Assembly (NCBI GenBank): GCA_039797965.1
Contig: JBDKGX010000003.1
Span: 1 to 64,000 of the forward strand
From: Thiofilum sp039797965
Lineage (GTDB): Bacteria > Pseudomonadota > Gammaproteobacteria > Thiotrichales > Thiotrichaceae
Direction: 5' to 3'
DNA: 64,000 nucleotides
Below, piece by piece: positions 17,794-24,809 of the stretch. Under the pieces are notes generated by a model. The model had not been told where the DNA came from. It was given only the letters and a program-made list of their open reading frames with translations, and ran no database searches. Each line of letters begins with the position of its first letter. Within the stretch, counting starts at the first letter, position 1. Made by a program: the position numbers and the translations under genes.

Positions 17794-18258
17794 ATGCATG
17801 TATTAGTCATTTTATTGTTAGTGGGCTTAATTGTATTTTTTCTATATAAAACTAGATACTTAGGTCAAAGCACTTCTACACATGGCGAGGCTTTAAGCTC
17901 ATTTGAGGCTGAGATAACCGATGATGAGTTTGAGAGTATGGTTATCGAAACCTCAAAAAAAACGCCAGTACTGGTTGATTTCTACGCCACTTGGTGTGCG
18001 CCTTGTAAAGCGTTTACTCCTATTCTTTCGCAGCTTGCGGCGGATTATCAGGGAGCGTTTTTACTTGGCAAAATGGATGTCGATAAAAATCCTAAAGTCG
18101 TAGAGCAATACGGCATTCGTTCTATGCCCACTATACTATTGTTTAAAAATGGTGAAGTGGTTGAACGTTTTTCAGGTGGCAAAGCCCCCCATAGTTTAAC
18201 TTTTTTGCTGACTCAACATGGGATTGAGATTCCCCAAAAGCCTGAACAATCTGCATGA
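17794..18258 (+). CDS. membrane-anchored thioredoxin
   Basis: A single N-terminal membrane helix (residues 2-18) carries a thioredoxin domain with active site WCAPC at residues 67-71 and the cis-Pro motif IRSMPTILLF. Length 154 residues. Topology is not certain: the helix is followed by a basic stretch KTRYLG, which by the positive-inside rule would keep the domain in the cytoplasm. AGGAAG lies seven bases before the ATG. The stop overlaps the mobA start (ATGA), so it is the first gene of a molybdenum cofactor operon. A role in reducing the cofactor machinery or the divergent molybdoenzyme is an inference from that linkage. Confidence 0.9.
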   Translation: MHVLVILLLVGLIVFFLYKTRYLGQSTSTHGEALSSFEAEITDDEFESMVIETSKKTPVLVDFYATWCAPCKAFTPILSQLAADYQGAFLLGKMDVDKNPKVVEQYGIRSMPTILLFKNGEVVERFSGGKAPHSLTFLLTQHGIEIPQKPEQSA

Positions 18259-18833
18259 GTACCATTACCGGCGTTATTCTCGCGGGGGGGCGTGGTCAAC
18301 GTTTGGGCGGCGTGGACAAGGGCTTAATGCGGCTTCAGGGTAAATCCATTATTGAGTGGATCATTCCAGTACTGACCCCACAAGTATCTAATATTTTAAT
18401 CAATGCTAATCGCCACATTGCTGAGTACTCTGCCTATGGGTATCCCGTGGCGAGTGATACCCTAGCTGATTTTCAAGGGCCTTTGGCGGGCTTTGTCACC
18501 GCAATGCAACATGTAAGTACTTCTTATTTTGTGACGGTGCCCTGTGATGCTCCACATATTGCGCCTAATTACGTCGAGCGTTTGTGGCGGGCGCGAGTGC
18601 GAGATAATACTTTAGTGGCGGTGGCGCATGATGGCGAACGCTTGCAGCCAACCCATGCGCTAATCGCGGTGGAGTTATTGCCAAACATATTAGCCTTTTT
18701 ACAAACGGGACAACGTAAAATTGAGGCTTGGTATCAAACCTTACAATACTCCACTGTGGATTTTGCAGAGGGTGCGCTGATGTTTGACAATATCAATACT
18801 CCAGAACAATTAGCACGGAAACAAGGCCTGTGA
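18255..18833 (+). CDS. mobA: molybdenum cofactor guanylyltransferase
   Basis: MobA attaches GMP to molybdopterin to make the bis-MGD form used by DMSO reductase family enzymes. GTP-binding signature ILAGGRGQRLGGVDKGLMRL lies at the N-terminus; FQGPLAGFVTAM and VPCDAPHIAP complete the active site. Length 192 residues. It overlaps its neighbours by four bases on both sides (ATGA and GTGA). Its presence beside a bis-MGD type oxidoreductase is consistent. Confidence 0.96.
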   Translation: MSTITGVILAGGRGQRLGGVDKGLMRLQGKSIIEWIIPVLTPQVSNILINANRHIAEYSAYGYPVASDTLADFQGPLAGFVTAMQHVSTSYFVTVPCDAPHIAPNYVERLWRARVRDNTLVAVAHDGERLQPTHALIAVELLPNILAFLQTGQRKIEAWYQTLQYSTVDFAEGALMFDNINTPEQLARKQGL

Positions 18834-19372
18834 CTGCTATAACCGATCATTATTTTTGCCCCGTAGTAGGTTTTTGTGCCTATAGCGGTACGGGAAAAAC
18901 CACGTTACTGACGCACATTATCCCTCTGATCAAAGCACGAGGTGTGCGCTTAGCGATGATTAAACATGCTCACCATCAATTAGAACTCGATAAACCGGGT
19001 AAAGACAGCTATCGCATGCGCGAGGCAGGGGCTGATCAAGTACTGTTGATGTCTGCAAAAGTCTGTGCTCTGACGTGGCAAGGTGATACCGCCCCTGAAG
19101 AAGCTTCACTCACACGAGCGTTGAGTCTGTTAGAGCCTAATAGTGTGGATTTGGTGATGGTGGAAGGTTTTAAGCATGAAGCTTATCCTAAGATTGAAAT
19201 TCATCGCCCATCTTTAGGCAATCCGTTACTCCATCCCCATGACCCACACATGATTGCGGTGGTGAGTGATGAACCTATTACAAGTACTTTGCCTATATTG
19301 GATTTAAATAATCCTGAGCAAATAGTTGATTTTATTATGGAGTACTTTGCAGTACAGAGGGATGAGGTATGA
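18830..19372 (+). CDS. mobB: molybdopterin-guanine dinucleotide biosynthesis GTPase
   Basis: MobB is a GTP-binding accessory protein that improves MobA-dependent cofactor formation. A P-loop reads GFCAYSGTGKTTLLT near the N-terminus, followed by AMIKHAHHQLELDKPGKDSYR and VMVEGFKHEAYPKIE, all typical of the family. Length 180 residues. The start is GTG at 18830, overlapping the mobA stop (GTGA). Its own stop overlaps the moaD start (ATGA). Confidence 0.94.
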   Translation: MTAITDHYFCPVVGFCAYSGTGKTTLLTHIIPLIKARGVRLAMIKHAHHQLELDKPGKDSYRMREAGADQVLLMSAKVCALTWQGDTAPEEASLTRALSLLEPNSVDLVMVEGFKHEAYPKIEIHRPSLGNPLLHPHDPHMIAVVSDEPITSTLPILDLNNPEQIVDFIMEYFAVQRDEV

Positions 19373-19602
19373 GTGTTAAAGTACTATTTTTTGCGAGTCT
19401 TCGGGAGCAAGTGGGTAAAGGTCAGGCCATACTTGAGTACTCTACGCCTATCACCGCATTGCAGGTTTGGCAGCTAACTTCTGGCAAAGATTTAATGCCC
19501 AATACGGTACGAGTGGCGATTAATCAGTCTTACAGTGACGCCAATACTGGGGTGCAAGATGGGGATGAAGTAGCGTTTTTTCCGCCTGTGACGGGGGGCT
19601 AA
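19369..19602 (+). CDS. moaD: molybdopterin synthase small subunit
   Basis: Ubiquitin-fold sulfur carrier whose C-terminal glycine is converted to a thiocarboxylate that supplies the dithiolene sulfurs. The 77-residue protein begins VKVLFFASLREQVGK and ends in the required FFPPVTGG. It overlaps mobB by four bases and moaE follows after one base. Confidence 0.96.
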   Translation: MSVKVLFFASLREQVGKGQAILEYSTPITALQVWQLTSGKDLMPNTVRVAINQSYSDANTGVQDGDEVAFFPPVTGG

Positions 19603-19603
19603 A

Positions 19604-20047
19604 ATGATTCAGATTCAATTACAGCCCAAAGTACTTGATCCTTTTAAAGCGATTCAAATCTTTCAGTCTCAGCCTGAGTTTAAAGCCGCTCACTATGGTG
19701 CTAATGCCATTTTCATTGGCACGATGCGCGACTTTAATGAGGGTGATGATGTGGTAGCAATGCATTTGGAGCATTATGCTGGCATGACTGAGCGCCAATT
19801 GCAGGCTTTAACGTTGAAAGTACTTGAGCAATATCCCGTTGAGCATGTACTGATTGAGCATCGCGTGGGTGATATTGTTCCCGCTGACCCGATTGTAGTA
19901 GTTGCAGTATGGTCAGCGCATCGCAAATCAGCTTTCGCCGCCTGTCGAGAGTTAATGGAAGCTTTAAAACGGGAAGCACCGTTTTGGAAGCATGAAGTAC
20001 TGAGTAATGGGACTAAGCGTTGGGTTGAACATAATACAGCAGGCTAA
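19604..20047 (+). CDS. moaE: molybdopterin synthase large catalytic subunit
   Basis: MoaE binds cyclic pyranopterin monophosphate and two MoaD thiocarboxylates to form molybdopterin. Family motifs include AIFIGTMRDFNEGD, LEHYAGMTERQ, VLIEHRVGDI, AHRKSAFAACRELMEALKREAPFWK and the active-site end WVEHN. Length 147 residues. It closes the thioredoxin-mobA-mobB-moaD-moaE operon. moaA, moaB, moeA and moeB are not in the window; moaC is at 5577. Confidence 0.96.
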   Translation: MIQIQLQPKVLDPFKAIQIFQSQPEFKAAHYGANAIFIGTMRDFNEGDDVVAMHLEHYAGMTERQLQALTLKVLEQYPVEHVLIEHRVGDIVPADPIVVVAVWSAHRKSAFAACRELMEALKREAPFWKHEVLSNGTKRWVEHNTAG

Positions 20048-20066
20048 ACGATTGAGTACTTTGTTT

Positions 20067-20675
20067 TTAATGCTGAATGTGAAAAACGGGTAACTTCCAC
20101 TTAAAATACATCGCGGCTAGGCGTAATACGATAATAGTAATGACCCCAATATAAGCCGAGTACTCTGCATGTAAGCCGAGTTGCTTCATACCCCAATACA
20201 CTACAATCCCAATAATCGCTGCGCTGGCATAAAAATCCTGATTTAAAATAAAGGGGATTTCATTCACCAACACATCGCGCAGCATGCCGCCAAATACACC
20301 TGTGATAACGCCAAGCACGGTCATAATAATCGGCGTTACCCCAAATGATTCCGCAATGCGTGCGCCTAAAATGGCGTAAATTGCTAAAGCAATCGCATCG
20401 GCAATTTCTAAAACATATTTAGGCATAGGGCGATAACGCAAATACAGCAAAGTACTTAGCGATGACAGCAAAATAACCAGCATATAATCCGAATCACGCA
20501 TCCAAAACACTGGATTACGATCTAAAAGCAAATCACGCAAAGTACCCCCACCGACGGAAGCGATCATGGCGATAATAATCACGCCTACTAAATCCAAACT
20601 TTTGCGTCCAGCGGCTAATGTGCCCCCTATTGCACCGACGGCAATGCCCATTAAATCCAGCCAATGTGGCAACAT
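20067..20675 (-). CDS. TRIC/UPF0126 family membrane channel or transporter (YicG-like)
   Basis: Two tandem glycine-rich repeat units of three helices each: GAIGGTLAAGRKSLDLVGV with SVGGGTLRDLLLD, then ILGARIAESFGVTP with GVFGGMLRDVLVNEIP. This is the pattern of the bacterial trimeric intracellular cation channel family, previously UPF0126. About seven membrane segments in 202 residues. Some members have been linked to glycine uptake; the substrate here is not determined. It lies between convergent moaE and the divergent MFS gene. Confidence 0.88.
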   Translation of the reverse strand: MLPHWLDLMGIAVGAIGGTLAAGRKSLDLVGVIIIAMIASVGGGTLRDLLLDRNPVFWMRDSDYMLVILLSSLSTLLYLRYRPMPKYVLEIADAIALAIYAILGARIAESFGVTPIIMTVLGVITGVFGGMLRDVLVNEIPFILNQDFYASAAIIGIVVYWGMKQLGLHAEYSAYIGVITIIVLRLAAMYFKWKLPVFHIQH

Positions 20676-20751
20676 GATTTTCCCCTCGTTCTCTATGTTG
20701 AGTACTCTAATGGGGCTATGCTAACGCGCTTTAATTGCACTGGATAGAGTC

Positions 20752-21927
20752 ATGGTCGAAGCGAATAGCCGTGAATTTTGGTTAGCCACTTTAGCGTTGT
20801 GTCTAGGCTCGTTATTGGTATTTGCTAATGTCCATATGACACAACCTCTACTACCATTATTGGCTCAGCAGTTTCAACTCACTGAATTACAAGCTAGTTG
20901 GAGCTTGACCATTACTCTATTGATGTTAGGACTGTCATTGTTAATTTATGGCCCTGCTTCTGATGCGTTGGGACGTAAACCATTGATGGTGGCATCATTA
21001 TTCGGTGCGGTGTTGAGTACTTTGGCACTTTCTCAAGTGCAAAGTTACCCTATGTTAGTCGTACTGCGGGGTATACAAGGGTTTTGCTTAGGCGGCTTGC
21101 CTGCAATAGCGATTGCTTATATGGGCGATGAGTTTAGCCGTAAAGCGGTGGCGATGGCGGTAGGTTTTTATATTAGTGCTAATAGTATTGGGGGTGTGAC
21201 AGGGCGGTTGATTAGTGGTTTTGTGGGGGAACACTATGGCTGGTCAATGACCTTTGCGGTGATGGGTATGGTAGGTGGAGTACTATTAGGCTTATTTATT
21301 TGGCTTTTACCGCCGTCCCAACATTTTGAGGCTAAACCTTTAAAGTTTAGACAAGTACTTCAAGATATTATTTTTCATCTAAAAAATCCGATTTTGGTGG
21401 TGGCATTTTTAATTGCTGGAGGCAATTTTATGATGTTTATTCACCAATATAGTTTTATTACTTTTGTTTTATCAGCCGAACCTTACTATTTATCTACCCA
21501 TGCCTTGGGTATGTTATTTTTGACTTATTTAACTGGGTCTATTTCTGCAGCCTTATCAGGACATTGGGGAAAGTATTTCCCGACTCCATTAGGGATGGCA
21601 CTAGGGATTATTTTATTAATCCTAGGGTCACTATTAACGCTAGTACCGAATTTATTGATTATTATTTTGGCATTTATGTTGAATAGTATTGGCTTTTTTT
21701 TGACACACTCTTTAGCCAGTAGTTGGGTAAGCCAGCATGCTACTAGGGCTAGGGCGAGTGCCTCTTCTTTGTATTTAGTATTTTATTATTTAGGAGCTAG
21801 TTTAGGTGGAGTAGTTTTAACGCCATTTTGGACTCAGTGGGGATGGAGTGGAATTATTATGGGTTCCTTAATGATGTACTGCTTAACCTTAATAGGTTGT
21901 ATGTGGTTATATCGGAAAAACAGGTAG
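20752..21927 (+). CDS. MFS transporter (YnfM-like drug or metabolite exporter)
   Basis: A 391-residue protein with twelve predicted membrane segments. The motif A loop between helices 2 and 3 reads YGPASDALGRKPLM, and the N-terminal block FANVHMTQPLLPLLAQQFQL is typical of the YnfM/arabinose-efflux branch of the major facilitator superfamily. GGLPAIAIAYMGDEF and GVTGRLISGFVGEHYGW also fit. Substrate unknown. It is transcribed divergently from the TRIC-family gene and followed by a clear promoter for the next gene, so it is probably a single-gene transcript. Confidence 0.9.
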   Translation: MVEANSREFWLATLALCLGSLLVFANVHMTQPLLPLLAQQFQLTELQASWSLTITLLMLGLSLLIYGPASDALGRKPLMVASLFGAVLSTLALSQVQSYPMLVVLRGIQGFCLGGLPAIAIAYMGDEFSRKAVAMAVGFYISANSIGGVTGRLISGFVGEHYGWSMTFAVMGMVGGVLLGLFIWLLPPSQHFEAKPLKFRQVLQDIIFHLKNPILVVAFLIAGGNFMMFIHQYSFITFVLSAEPYYLSTHALGMLFLTYLTGSISAALSGHWGKYFPTPLGMALGIILLILGSLLTLVPNLLIIILAFMLNSIGFFLTHSLASSWVSQHATRARASASSLYLVFYYLGASLGGVVLTPFWTQWGWSGIIMGSLMMYCLTLIGCMWLYRKNR

Positions 21928-21976
21928 TTTTAACCCATGATTGTATACCAGTAATCCTCATAATAATTTTTTAATA

Positions 21977-22005
21977 TTGACACATAGATAAAGCTTATTA
22001 ATAAT
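21977..22005 (+). promoter_or_regulatory. sigma-70 type promoter for the repeat-protein gene
   Basis: A perfect -35 box TTGACA (21977-21982) and a -10 box AATAAT (22000-22005) are separated by 17 bases. Transcription would start near 22012, giving a leader of about 85 bases before the ATG at 22098. Confidence 0.7.
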
Positions 22006-22097
22006 TAAGGGGAGCTTAAGGGAAGCGGTTAGGTAAAAAGGAATTTTTAACGAAGCTCAGAGTGTCTAAATAATCACCATAATAATGGCCCGACATA

Positions 22098-23312
22098 ATG
22101 AAAACCGCAAAATTTTCTACCTCATCTTTTATTAAGTCTAGTCTTTGTATTTTAGCTTTAGTAGGTGCCTCTCAATCCGTTTCGGCTGACGTTAAATTCC
22201 GTATTGGTTACGAAGAAGCGACACAAAACTATGTTGTGTATATGGCTCCTTTATCAGTTCCCAATCCTGATAGAAGTATTTCTTCTCAGGTAACAATTGC
22301 TGTGCCACATTTGTTGGATAGCCAACGATTTGCTGTTACCAATATTAGTCAGTTAATTAGCGGTGCGGTTTGGAGTGCGCATTCACGTGTGGATGCACCT
22401 GTTGAAAGCCCCTACAATGATTTCATTTCATTTGGCTTTAATTTTTCTTCAAATGGCTTACCTGCTTTTAATTGGCAAGTGGGTCAAGAGACAGCAGTAT
22501 TTAGTTTCCAAAATCCTAATGGTGGCTGTGTAGATGGCGTCCGTTTGTTAGATAACAATGAAGCCTTTAATCAATTACCTAACTCAACTAATACCAACCC
22601 AGGTAATGAGTTTAGTAACCTTGGTTGGACGGTAGGTTATACGGGCAATTATGGTAGTACAGTAAATTGTAGTGATTTAGGTGCTCCAGTTATTATTCCT
22701 ACGCCAGAGAATACTGTTACCCCCGCACCGACTCCTACGCCAGAGCCCACTCCAGTACCCACACCGGAACCGACTCCAGTACCCACACCGGAACCGACTC
22801 CAGTGCCAACACCGGAACCGACTCCAGTACCCACACCGGAACCGACTCCAGTGCCAACACCGGAGCCGACTCCAGTGCCAACACCGGAACCCACTCCAGT
22901 ACCCACACCGGAGCCTACTCCAGTACCCACACCGGAGCCTACTCCAGTGCCAACACCGGAACCTACTCCAGTACCCACACCGGAGCCTACTCCAGTACCA
23001 ACCCCACATCCTGTTTTAGGTTGGGGATCATGGATTAAGCCAGTACCACCAATACTACAGTGGTTCCCAATGCCTCATGCACAAAAACCAGTAATTGTTG
23101 TTACTAAACATAAAAACCATGAGCTCAAGGTAAAATTATCTAGTACAGGTAAATTGCCTTATACAGCTTGTAATCCTGTAGCCGCAGCATCTGCTAAGAA
23201 AATGCTAAAAGATATTGATCATAAGCTTGAAAACAAAAAACTCAGTTTGTTTGAACGTTTAATGTTACAAACGATGCGAGAATCTTTTGCTAAGCTAGCT
23301 TGTGATGCCTAA
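22098..23312 (+). CDS. secreted protein with Pro-rich PVPTPEPT tandem repeat, unknown function
   Basis: A signal peptide (cleavage near QSVSA) leads into a domain of about 180 residues that starts DVKFRIGYEEATQNYVVYMA. It looks like an all-beta fold and has two cysteines. A rigid Pro/Thr/Glu linker follows, built of ten exact-length 24-bp units (22752-22991) plus partial units on each side. The C-terminal 110 residues begin HPVLGWGSWIKPVP, are basic and end in a cysteine-containing helix. No cell-wall sorting signal or lipobox is present. Such linkers normally space two surface domains. The architecture suggests an adhesive or structural envelope protein, which is inference. A good promoter lies upstream. 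Confidence 0.85.
   Translation: MKTAKFSTSSFIKSSLCILALVGASQSVSADVKFRIGYEEATQNYVVYMAPLSVPNPDRSISSQVTIAVPHLLDSQRFAVTNISQLISGAVWSAHSRVDAPVESPYNDFISFGFNFSSNGLPAFNWQVGQETAVFSFQNPNGGCVDGVRLLDNNEAFNQLPNSTNTNPGNEFSNLGWTVGYTGNYGSTVNCSDLGAPVIIPTPENTVTPAPTPTPEPTPVPTPEPTPVPTPEPTPVPTPEPTPVPTPEPTPVPTPEPTPVPTPEPTPVPTPEPTPVPTPEPTPVPTPEPTPVPTPEPTPVPTPHPVLGWGSWIKPVPPILQWFPMPHAQKPVIVVTKHKNHELKVKLSSTGKLPYTACNPVAAASAKKMLKDIDHKLENKKLSLFERLMLQTMRESFAKLACDA
22752..22991 (+). repeat. ten 24-bp tandem repeats coding PVPTPEPT
   Basis: Ten consecutive 24-base units, each starting CCAGTRCC and coding Pro-Val-Pro-Thr-Pro-Glu-Pro-Thr, with only synonymous differences at a few third positions (ACCCAC or GCCAAC; GAACCG, GAGCCG, GAGCCT). 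An eleventh unit begins at 22992 and degenerates. The near identity implies recent copy-number change by slippage or recombination. Confidence 0.95.
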
Positions 23313-23359
23313 GTGTTAGTCGGGTTTCAGGTGGGGGCTATGCTCTCACCTGAATTACA

Positions 23360-23662
23360 TTAACGCTTTAAATCTTTCAAACATTTCCCACGTTCATAAC
23401 CTTGTACTTCTCGATTTTGGCAGGCGAGACAGGAATTTCTAAAGGTTTGTGTTTTAGTACTGGGTTTAATAAAAATCGCGCAAACGGGATCATACGTTTG
23501 TTGGCAGATAATCGGTCTTGTTGTATCACAGGCTAGTAGTTGTATCTGAGCTTTAGCTACGGTTTGTAGCATAGGTTTCATGTCTAAGGCGAAACTGGGT
23601 GTTAGTATACTATTTAGCATTATTCCCCCTAGAAAAACCAATATGCTAGCGAATGGTCTCAT
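23360..23662 (-). CDS. secreted Kazal-type protease inhibitor domain protein
   Basis: A 100-residue protein with a hydrophobic N-terminal signal (cleavage probably after PSFA). One Kazal-like domain follows: six cysteines lie in ACDTTRP, IICQQTYDPVCAIF, RNSCLACQN and ERGKC, with the hallmark YDPVCA and the NSC element. Kazal domains inhibit serine proteases by presenting a substrate-like loop. It lies convergent to the repeat-protein gene. Bacterial Kazal proteins are uncommon but known; the protease it acts on, endogenous or of a predator or host, is unknown. Confidence 0.75.
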   Translation of the reverse strand: MRPFASILVFLGGIMLNSILTPSFALDMKPMLQTVAKAQIQLLACDTTRPIICQQTYDPVCAIFIKPSTKTQTFRNSCLACQNREVQGYERGKCLKDLKR

Positions 23663-23759
23663 TTGAGAAGCCTCCTATGTCTATTTATGTTTATTGCAGG
23701 AGTGGAGTAGAACACGTACTCTTAAAGATCAATGCCTGTCATTACATGGGATCTTACTT

Positions 23760-24419
23760 ATGAATATAGAGCAAGCACGGACTAATATGATCGAGCAGCA
23801 GCTTAGACCGTGGGGCGTTTTGAATCAAACAATATTGGATATTCTGAGTTATGTTCCACGTGAGCAATTTGTTCCTACAAAATGGCAAAAATTAGCCTTT
23901 GCTGATTGCTCTATTCCTATTGGGCAAGGTCAATTTATGATGACGCCTAGAGTGGAGGCGCGTATGTTGCAAGCGCTAGATATTAAGCCTGATGATTTAT
24001 GTCTGGAGGTGGGTACTGGCACAGGATTTATGACCGCTTGTATGGCACAGTTAGGGCGAGAGGTTGATTCTATTGATGTGTTTGAGTCGTTTACTCGCGA
24101 GGCAGTCCGTCATCTCAAGGGTCTTAATATTCGTAATGCTAATTTATCAGTGGGCAATATTCTAAACGATTGGCGTAAGTTTCACACCCCCCAGTATGAT
24201 GTCATCGCAGTGACGGCCTCTATGCCTCAAGCCTTAGTTGAGCTTGAGCAGCAGCTAGTGATAGGAGGGCGGTTATTTGCAGTGGTTGGTTCACAATACC
24301 CTATGCAGGCATGGCTAATAACACGTGAAGATCAAGATGAGTTTGAGCGTCGCCCGTTATTTGAAACAGACCTACCTAGTTTAATTGGTCTTAGTACTGC
24401 CTCTGTGTTTGAGTTTTAA
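23760..24419 (+). CDS. protein-L-isoaspartate O-methyltransferase family protein
   Basis: SAM-dependent methyltransferase related to Pcm, which repairs isoaspartyl damage. N-terminal ARTNMIEQQLRPWGVL, then VPREQFVP and QFMMTPRVEARMLQAL are typical. The SAM site reads CLEVGTGTGFMTACMA. The ATG at 23760 (MNIEQARTNMIEQ) matches the usual N-terminus of this branch and is preferred over an upstream TTG, giving 219 residues. The canonical Pcm substrate Ser is not obvious, so this tolC-linked subgroup may act on another target. It overlaps the next gene in TAATG and belongs to a methyltransferase-rhodanese-tolC order seen in other gammaproteobacteria. Confidence 0.88.
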   Translation: MNIEQARTNMIEQQLRPWGVLNQTILDILSYVPREQFVPTKWQKLAFADCSIPIGQGQFMMTPRVEARMLQALDIKPDDLCLEVGTGTGFMTACMAQLGREVDSIDVFESFTREAVRHLKGLNIRNANLSVGNILNDWRKFHTPQYDVIAVTASMPQALVELEQQLVIGGRLFAVVGSQYPMQAWLITREDQDEFERRPLFETDLPSLIGLSTASVFEF

Positions 24420-24736
24420 TGATGCAAAACTGGACACCACAGCAATTAATTCAAGCACTAAATGCCACTACAAGCCTACAATTATTAGATGTTAGGGAAA
24501 GTTGGGAGTACGATATTGCCCACATTGAGAACTCCACACTGATTCCTTTAGGACAGATAATGGGGCGATTAGATGAACTAGACACGAGCCAAACTTATGT
24601 GGTGATTTGTCATCACGGTGTACGCAGTATGCATGCGTGTTATTTGTTGGAACGTGCTGGTTTTGAGGTGATCAATTTGATGGGGGGCATTGATCTTTGG
24701 GCCAAGACTGTTGACCCCTCAATGCCATTATACTAA
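24419..24736 (+). CDS. rhodanese-like sulfurtransferase, single domain
   Basis: A compact 105-residue rhodanese domain: LLDVRESWEYDIAHIENS near the N-terminus and the active-site loop VICHHGVRSM, whose Cys would carry the persulfide. The loop has two His in place of the usual Arg-Ser/Gly, a variant seen in GlpE-like cytosolic proteins. No signal peptide. It is coupled to the preceding methyltransferase gene and precedes tolC by 73 bases. Confidence 0.92.
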   Translation: MMQNWTPQQLIQALNATTSLQLLDVRESWEYDIAHIENSTLIPLGQIMGRLDELDTSQTYVVICHHGVRSMHACYLLERAGFEVINLMGGIDLWAKTVDPSMPLY

Positions 24737-24809
24737 ATATCCTAGCAGGCAGCTCACCCTTTACAATGTGATTAAACCGAGCTGACCGCAGACGTGGTAC
24801 TTTATTTAA

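Noticed and set aside
22752..22991. Possible CRISPR array
   Set aside because: Units are contiguous 24-bp tandem repeats with no spacers and are read in frame as protein.
22649..23019. Long overlapping open frames on both strands across the tandem repeat
   Set aside because: They result from the 24-bp period being a multiple of three, which keeps all frames open; they lack ribosome sites, and one encodes only Gly/Val/Ser repeats.
24419..24736. Fusion of methyltransferase and rhodanese
   Set aside because: A stop and a new ATG overlap as TAATG; they are separate coupled genes.
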